Positions 63,952 through 64,000 of a stretch of DNA of 64,000 bases are shown piece by piece. The stretch spans positions 1 to 64,000 of the forward strand of contig CABUVO010000024.1 in the NCBI GenBank assembly GCA_902495075.1. The letters run 5' to 3'. Each line of letters opens with the position of its first letter. The first letter of the stretch is position 1. The translations under genes were made by a program, and so were the position numbers. The DNA is from an uncultured Porphyromonadaceae bacterium (lineage in GTDB: Bacteria; Bacteroidota; Bacteroidia; Bacteroidales; Muribaculaceae). The notes below the pieces were generated by a model, which was not told the origin of the DNA, made no database searches, and saw nothing but the letters and a program-made list of their open reading frames with translations.

Positions 63952-64000
63952 ACATTAAACATTTCACATTTCTCATTAAACATTAAACATTCCCCATTAA
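63950..64000 (+). repeat. CATTAAACATT repeats at the window end
   Basis: CATTAAACATT or close variants occur about four times, alternating with TTTCACATTTC-like spacers. No gene or terminator is visible before the window ends. Confidence 0.5.

Overview
The window reads as chromosome of an anaerobic gut Bacteroidales. The evidence is the promoter signature (-7 element TAnnTTTG, sometimes with TTTG 19-20 bp upstream), the many TonB-dependent outer-membrane proteins, Bacteroidetes-only families (DUF4301, DUF4290, DUF4374), a Rho factor with a long disordered insert, and a MurA with Asp in place of the catalytic Cys. The mix suggests a Muribaculaceae-like genome, but that family placement is an inference and cannot be settled from the sequence alone.

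Layout. 1-7.2 kb: end of a possible gene and a terminator, a dTDP-sugar gene pair (rfbC-rfbB), a RelA/SpoT homologue with a degenerate hydrolase site, and a large outer-membrane beta-barrel. 7.4-11.2 kb: DUF4301 protein, lipoprotein and alpha/beta hydrolase in a row, then tRNA-His and a 61-residue membrane protein. 11.2-19.5 kb: phosphate permease, a TonB-receptor-like protein, an OmpR-type two-component system, a TSCPD protein and an esterase lipoprotein whose start codon abuts a very long hairpin. 19.6-24.7 kb: a three-gene operon matching XusA-XusB-XusC of Bacteroides, which takes up foreign catecholate siderophores; its PepSY protein carries a Gly/His-rich insert. 24.9-34.4 kb: an efflux block with a stand-alone RND permease, a divergent LytTR two-component system with a PepSY-like protein, and a TolC-HlyD-MFS tripartite pump.

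34.4-41.3 kb is an accessory stretch: an unrecognised protein, a BNR beta-propeller protein, a DUF4304 protein, a GH30 glycosidase and a nitroreductase. They are separated by repeat-filled gaps that hold two copies of an inverted-repeat element whose cores lie in opposite orientations. 41.4-63.9 kb is mostly housekeeping: alpha/beta hydrolase, TlpA-like thioredoxin, TIGR01212 radical SAM enzyme, a compact chorismate synthase, Rho, TilS, a rubredoxin-first rubrerythrin, RuvX, peptide deformylase, EttA, an exported CHAT peptidase, diaminopimelate dehydrogenase, an OmpA-like protein, RimM, MurA, DUF4290, TsaB, a FAD oxidoreductase and a HAD phosphatase.

No rRNA, CRISPR array, intact insertion sequence or prophage was seen. 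No complete undescribed multi-gene system could be shown. The best leads are the hairpin at 18362-18428, the symmetric divergent promoter at 17953-17992, the flipped-core repeat elements at 35736 and 38140, the Gly/His-rich XusC variant, and the exported CHAT protein downstream of EttA.
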